Shown here in pieces: positions 60,829 through 64,000 of a stretch of 64,000 bases of DNA. The stretch is from Mycobacterium intracellulare ATCC 13950 (GTDB lineage: Bacteria > Actinomycetota > Actinomycetes > Mycobacteriales > Mycobacteriaceae). The stretch spans positions 4,650,001-4,714,000 of the forward strand of contig NC_016946.1 in NCBI RefSeq assembly GCF_000277125.1, in the 5' to 3' direction. A program made the position numbers and the translations under genes. Position 1 is the stretch's first letter; each line of letters begins with the position of its first letter. The notes beneath the pieces are model-generated. The model worked only from the letters and a program-made list of their open reading frames with translations, did no database searches and had not been told where the DNA came from.

Positions 60829-61836
60829 ATGAAGCAGATTTCCGCGACCAGCGGGCCCACCAACATCGGCTTGCTCAGCGTCGGGTCATACCGCCCCGCA
60901 CGCGTGGTGACCAACGACGAGCTCTGCGAAAACATCGACTCCTCCGACGAGTGGATCTATTCGCGCACCGGGATCAAGACGCGCCGGTTCGCCGCACGCG
61001 ACGAATCCGCCGCCTCGATGGCGACCGAGGCCGGGCGCGAGGCGATCGCCAAGGCCTCCCTCGAGGCCTCCGACATCGACTGCGTCATCGTGGCCACCAG
61101 CACCCACCTCCTGCAGACCCCCGCGTGCGCGCCCGCGGTCGCGGCGGCGCTGGGCGCCACCGGCGTGCCCGCCTTCGACATCTCGGCGGGCTGCGCCGGT
61201 TTCGGGTACGCGCTGGGCGTCGCGGCCGACATGATCCGCGGCGGGACCGCCGCCAGGGTGCTGGTCCTGGGCTCGGAGAAGCTGTCCCCCACGATCGACA
61301 TGCAAGACCGCAGCAACTGCTTCATCTTCGCCGACGGCGCGGCCGGCGTGGTGGTGGGCGAGACGCCCACGCAGGGCATCGGGCCGACCGTCTGGGGTAG
61401 TGACGGCAACCAGGCCAGCGCCATCCGCCAGGACATCGACTGGCTCGACTACCTGGAGAATCCCACCGGCCCGCGCCCCTTCCTGCGGCTCGAGGGCAGC
61501 GCGGTCTTCCGCTGGGCGGCTTTCGAGATGGGCAAGGTCGGCCAGCAGGCCATGGACGCGGCGGGGATCCGGCCCGACGAGATCGACGTCTTCGTGCCGC
61601 ACCAGGCCAACAGCCGAATCAACGAGATTCTGGCCAAGAGCCTCGAGTTGCGGCCGGACGCGGTGATCGCCAACGACATCGAGCACACCGGCAACACCTC
61701 GGCGGCGTCCATCCCGTTGGCCATGGCCGAGGTGCTGGCGACCGGGGCGGCCAAGGCCGGCGACCTGGCCCTGCTGATCGGTTACGGCGCCGGCCTGAGC
61801 TATGCCGCCCAGGTCGTCCGGCTGCCCAACGGCTGA
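60829..61836 (+). CDS. fabH: Beta-ketoacyl-ACP synthase III
   Basis: Thiolase-fold enzyme that condenses long acyl-CoA with malonyl-AcpM and so links FAS-I to FAS-II in mycolic acid synthesis. The 335-residue protein has the catalytic Cys in [12 protein letters not shown] near residue 120, His in [10 protein letters not shown] near residue 258, and Asn in [12 protein letters not shown] near residue 289. AAGGA lies 7 bp before the ATG. It is the Rv0533c orthologue, and its length and motifs are normal. Confidence 0.96.
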   Translation: MKQISATSGPTNIGLLSVGSYRPARVVTNDELCENIDSSDEWIYSRTGIKTRRFAARDESAASMATEAGREAIAKASLEASDIDCVIVATSTHLLQTPACAPAVAAALGATGVPAFDISAGCAGFGYALGVAADMIRGGTAARVLVLGSEKLSPTIDMQDRSNCFIFADGAAGVVVGETPTQGIGPTVWGSDGNQASAIRQDIDWLDYLENPTGPRPFLRLEGSAVFRWAAFEMGKVGQQAMDAAGIRPDEIDVFVPHQANSRINEILAKSLELRPDAVIANDIEHTGNTSAASIPLAMAEVLATGAAKAGDLALLIGYGAGLSYAAQVVRLPNG

Positions 61837-61840
61837 GCCC

Positions 61841-62212
61841 TCACCCGTCCTCGCGCGCCTCGTCGGGCGGGGCGTCCCCGTGCAGCCGGGCCTGCAGCAG
61901 CTCGCGCTCCCGTCGGCGCCGTTCGCCGGCGATCGCCAGCGCCGCGGTGGCGCGCCGGCGCAGCGGCCCGAACACCCAGATGCCCAGCGGCATCGCGATG
62001 ATCAGCGCGAACAGCGCGGCCACCACGAGGGGGAACTGCGTGATGCCCGCCAACCGCGCGACGCCGTAGATCACGGCGGTGAGCACGACCGCCAGCAGCA
62101 ACCGCGCCGCCATGTATGCCAAAACGGGGACGACGACGTGGTTTTCGGCGCTCTCGCCGCCCGCGCCGTTTCCCGGGCCCCCGATGGTGTTGTCGCTACC
62201 TTCGTGTGACAC
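61841..62212 (-). CDS. DUF4229 membrane protein
   Basis: A 123-residue protein with two transmembrane segments near residues 30-52 and 57-80, followed by a basic, helical cytosolic tail (RRRATAALAIAGERRRRERE). This is the pattern of the DUF4229 family, whose function is unknown. The GTG at 62212 is chosen; a TTG at 62218 is also possible. It converges on fabH with a 4-bp gap and is divergent from the small gene at 62259. It probably corresponds to Rv0531. Confidence 0.82.
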   Translation of the reverse strand: MSHEGSDNTIGGPGNGAGGESAENHVVVPVLAYMAARLLLAVVLTAVIYGVARLAGITQFPLVVAALFALIIAMPLGIWVFGPLRRRATAALAIAGERRRRERELLQARLHGDAPPDEAREDG

Positions 62213-62258
62213 AGCCAAAGCCTACGGCGCGGGTATATTCGCCCGAAGGAGGTGTTGT

Positions 62259-62420
62259 GTGGTCTACCTGCTGCTCGTCGTGATTTTGGGAACGCTGATC
62301 TACGTCGGCTGGCGTGCCGCGCGATCCCAGGTCCACCGACCGAAGACGCGCGTCATCGGACCCGACGACGATCCGGATTTCCTGCGGCGGCTGGGCCACG
62401 GCGATAACAACCCGCGCTAG
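62259..62420 (+). CDS. Small single-pass membrane protein (Rv0530A-like)
   Basis: A 53-residue protein. An N-terminal transmembrane segment (VYLLLVVILGTLIYVGW) is followed by a basic and then acidic tail ending in DDDPDFLRRLGHGDNNPR. The ribosome binding site GAAGGAGG lies 6 bp before the GTG and is among the strongest in the window. A TATATT-like -10 box lies just upstream. Function unknown; a helper in the cell envelope is possible. It converges on the MinD-like gene. Confidence 0.8.
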   Translation: MVYLLLVVILGTLIYVGWRAARSQVHRPKTRVIGPDDDPDFLRRLGHGDNNPR

Positions 62421-62441
62421 CTAGCTGGATAGCGACCGCCG

Positions 62442-63749
62442 CTAGCCCAGGACTCCCGGGTTGCGCTGGTCGCCGGGGAATCCGTCGGCGACGATGGCGG
62501 CCAGCTCGGTGAGCGCTTCGCGGGTGGGCCGCCGCAGCCGCTCCAGGTCGATCTCGGCGCCCTCTTCCAGGTGCGGGTCGAACGGCACCAGCTGGACCGC
62601 GCGGCAGCGCCGGGAGAAGTGCTCGATCACCTTGTTCATGTCGACCTTGCCGGGGCGCGGGCGCACCCCGTTGATGACCGCGATCGAATTGCGGACCAGG
62701 TCTTCGTGGCCGTGGGCGTCCAACCAGTCCAGCGTGGCCGACGCGCTGCGCGCGCCGTCGATGGAGGCCGAACTGACCACGACCAGGGCGTCGGCCCTGT
62801 CGAGCACCGACTTCATCACCGAGTGCAGCAGGCCGGGTCCGCAGTCGGTGAGCACCAGGCCGTAGAACCGCTCCAGGATGTCCAGGATCCGCCCGTAGTC
62901 CTCGGCGCTGAAGGCCTCCGAGATCGCGGGGTCGGTCTCCGAGGCGAGCACCTCCAGGCCGCTGGGACCCTTCGAGGTGTAGCGGCGCACGTCGCTGTAG
63001 CGCTCGATGGTTCCGGCGTCGTGCAGCAGCTGACGCACGGTCGCGGCGGTCTCCAGCGGGATCTTCTGGCTCAGCGTGCCGCGGTCGGGGTTGGCGTCCA
63101 CGGCCACCACGCGGTCGCCCCGAATGGATGCGAAGGTGGCGCCCAGCGTCGCCGCGATCGTCGTCTTGCCGACACCACCCTTCAGCGACAGGAACGCCAC
63201 CCGGTACGAGCCGCGCAACGGCCGGTTCACCTGGGCGACCAGGTTGTTGTAGCGGCTGGCGCGGGGACTTTCGCCCAGGTTGATCAGCCCGCCGGACATC
63301 TTGTACAGCAGCAGCCGCCACCCGTCGGACGGCGGCGGCTGGACCGGCCGCAGCAACATGCCGGTGGACAGCTCCGGATACGGCGTGTGCGGGAGGTGCT
63401 CGGGGCGCTGCGGCGCCCCCTGCATCTGGGTGGGCGGGGCGTCCGGCCCGGCGTAATAGGCGCCGTAGGCGGTCGGGTCGACGCGCGGGATGCCGGTGAC
63501 CGGGGTGGAGTCCCACGGCGGCATGGCGCCGGGCCGCGGCGCGGTGGGCGGGGCCGCCTGCTGGTGTTCGGGGGTGGGGACGCGGCGCTCGGTGCGGAAT
63601 CCGGCGAAGGCGCGAGTCGGGGCGTCCCCGCCCGACTCCGGTTGCGGTTCGCCCGCGTCCTGCTGGGCGGGCGCCGATGACGTCTGTGGGGGAATTTGCG
63701 TGGTCGGTTGTTCGGGCGCCCCCACGCCCGCCGTTGGATGCTCGGACAC
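62442..63749 (-). CDS. MinD/ParA-like ATPase with Pro-rich N-terminus (Rv0530)
   Basis: A 435-residue protein. The first 180 residues are Pro/Gln-rich and disordered; the rest is a deviant Walker ATPase. The P-loop is LSLKGGVGKTTIAATLGATF near residue 190, the switch motif is VVAVDANPDRGTL, and the Walker B-like segment is LVLTDCGPGLLHS. The arrangement is that of EspI (Rv3876) and related ESX-linked ATPases, but no ESX core gene lies in the window. It may position a membrane complex. The GTG at 63749 gives MSEHPTAG. It is followed in the opposite direction by the small membrane gene. Confidence 0.88.
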   Translation of the reverse strand: MSEHPTAGVGAPEQPTTQIPPQTSSAPAQQDAGEPQPESGGDAPTRAFAGFRTERRVPTPEHQQAAPPTAPRPGAMPPWDSTPVTGIPRVDPTAYGAYYAGPDAPPTQMQGAPQRPEHLPHTPYPELSTGMLLRPVQPPPSDGWRLLLYKMSGGLINLGESPRASRYNNLVAQVNRPLRGSYRVAFLSLKGGVGKTTIAATLGATFASIRGDRVVAVDANPDRGTLSQKIPLETAATVRQLLHDAGTIERYSDVRRYTSKGPSGLEVLASETDPAISEAFSAEDYGRILDILERFYGLVLTDCGPGLLHSVMKSVLDRADALVVVSSASIDGARSASATLDWLDAHGHEDLVRNSIAVINGVRPRPGKVDMNKVIEHFSRRCRAVQLVPFDPHLEEGAEIDLERLRRPTREALTELAAIVADGFPGDQRNPGVLG

Positions 63750-63821
63750 TGCATTCCCCCTTGTTGTGCGCTTGTCGTGCGCTATTCCGTTGTGTGCGTT
63801 ATTCGGGGCGGTTGTTCGCTC

Positions 63822-64000
63822 TCACCCGACGCCCGCATACGAATGCAGGCCGACAGTCACCAGATTAACGAAGAACAAATTGAAGACCATCGCCACAAAG
63901 CCCGCGACGTTGATCCACGCGGCTTTGCGGTCCCGCCATCCGGCGGTCGACCTGGCGTGCAGGTAGGCGGCGTATATCACCCACGCGACGAAGGACACGG
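63822..64000 (-). CDS. ccsA: Cytochrome c biogenesis protein CcsA/CcsB, C-terminal fragment
   Basis: Only the last 58 codons are inside the window; the gene continues past its right edge. The visible end, SFVAWVIYAAYLHARSTAGW and then a final transmembrane segment NVAGFVAMVFNLFFVNLVTV, closing HSYAGVG, agrees with my memory of Rv0529, a haem-handling membrane protein of system II cytochrome c maturation. In M. tuberculosis it is the neighbour of Rv0530, as here. The 72 bp between it and the ATPase gene hold no other gene. Confidence 0.88.
   Translation of the reverse strand, partial: VSFVAWVIYAAYLHARSTAGWRDRKAAWINVAGFVAMVFNLFFVNLVTVGLHSYAGVG

Overview
The window is a high-GC actinobacterial chromosome segment, almost certainly from a slow-growing Mycobacterium and plausibly a member of the M. 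avium complex. The evidence is gene content and order. From the right end towards the left it follows, as I remember it, the M. tuberculosis order from about Rv0529 (ccsA) to Rv0583c (lpqN) in inverted orientation: ccsA, Rv0530, fabH, menA, an MTA phosphorylase, galE3, Rv0537-0541, menE, pitA, menB, fadD8, menC, bpoC, menD, mgtA, menG, menJ, grcC1, htpX, gpdA1, yajQ, and then a more variable part ending at lpqN. Locus names are homology by memory, not database hits.

Layout. 1-12405 is a variable block: lipoprotein LpqN, a Ddn-like flavin/deazaflavin protein, a PAS-ANTAR regulator, the galT-galK Leloir pair, a two-module FUSC membrane protein, a CYP125-type P450 coupled to an FAD monooxygenase, an alpha/beta hydrolase, a NYN/LOTUS RNase-like protein and a second P450. 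An IS30-family element (12506-13803) follows. 13950-18703 holds a lipoprotein, an atypical NRAMP transporter and a molybdopterin oxidoreductase. 18804-25642 holds a small protein, tRNA-Tyr, yajQ, a Baeyer-Villiger-type monooxygenase, gpsA, a SulP transporter, an XRE protein and htpX.

25739-35437 and 44647-60746 contain most of the menaquinone pathway: a polyprenyl diphosphate synthase, menJ, menG, menD, bpoC (a candidate MenH), menC, menB, menE and menA. They are mixed with envelope genes (mgtA, pitA, two glycosyltransferase-like genes, a mannosyltransferase-like membrane protein) and end at fabH. A second IS30 copy sits at 51540-52838.

The most unusual insertion is 37315-40834, between the menC operon and fadD8. 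It holds an EspC-like protein, a WXG-type multidomain protein with a HNPHWDYNPH segment and a C-terminal membrane anchor, an overlapping gene that seems to join an LpqN-like domain to an immunity-like domain, and a low-GC orphan. It looks like a type VII secretion effector/immunity cassette.

Regulatory sequence visible by eye includes a KstR-type operator on the -10 box of fadD8, four 11-bp PHO-box-like repeats before pitA, twin TetR operators before an aldo/keto reductase, dyads in the NRAMP/molybdo-oxidoreductase intergene, and many -10 boxes placed for leaderless transcripts. No CRISPR array, rRNA operon or prophage was seen.
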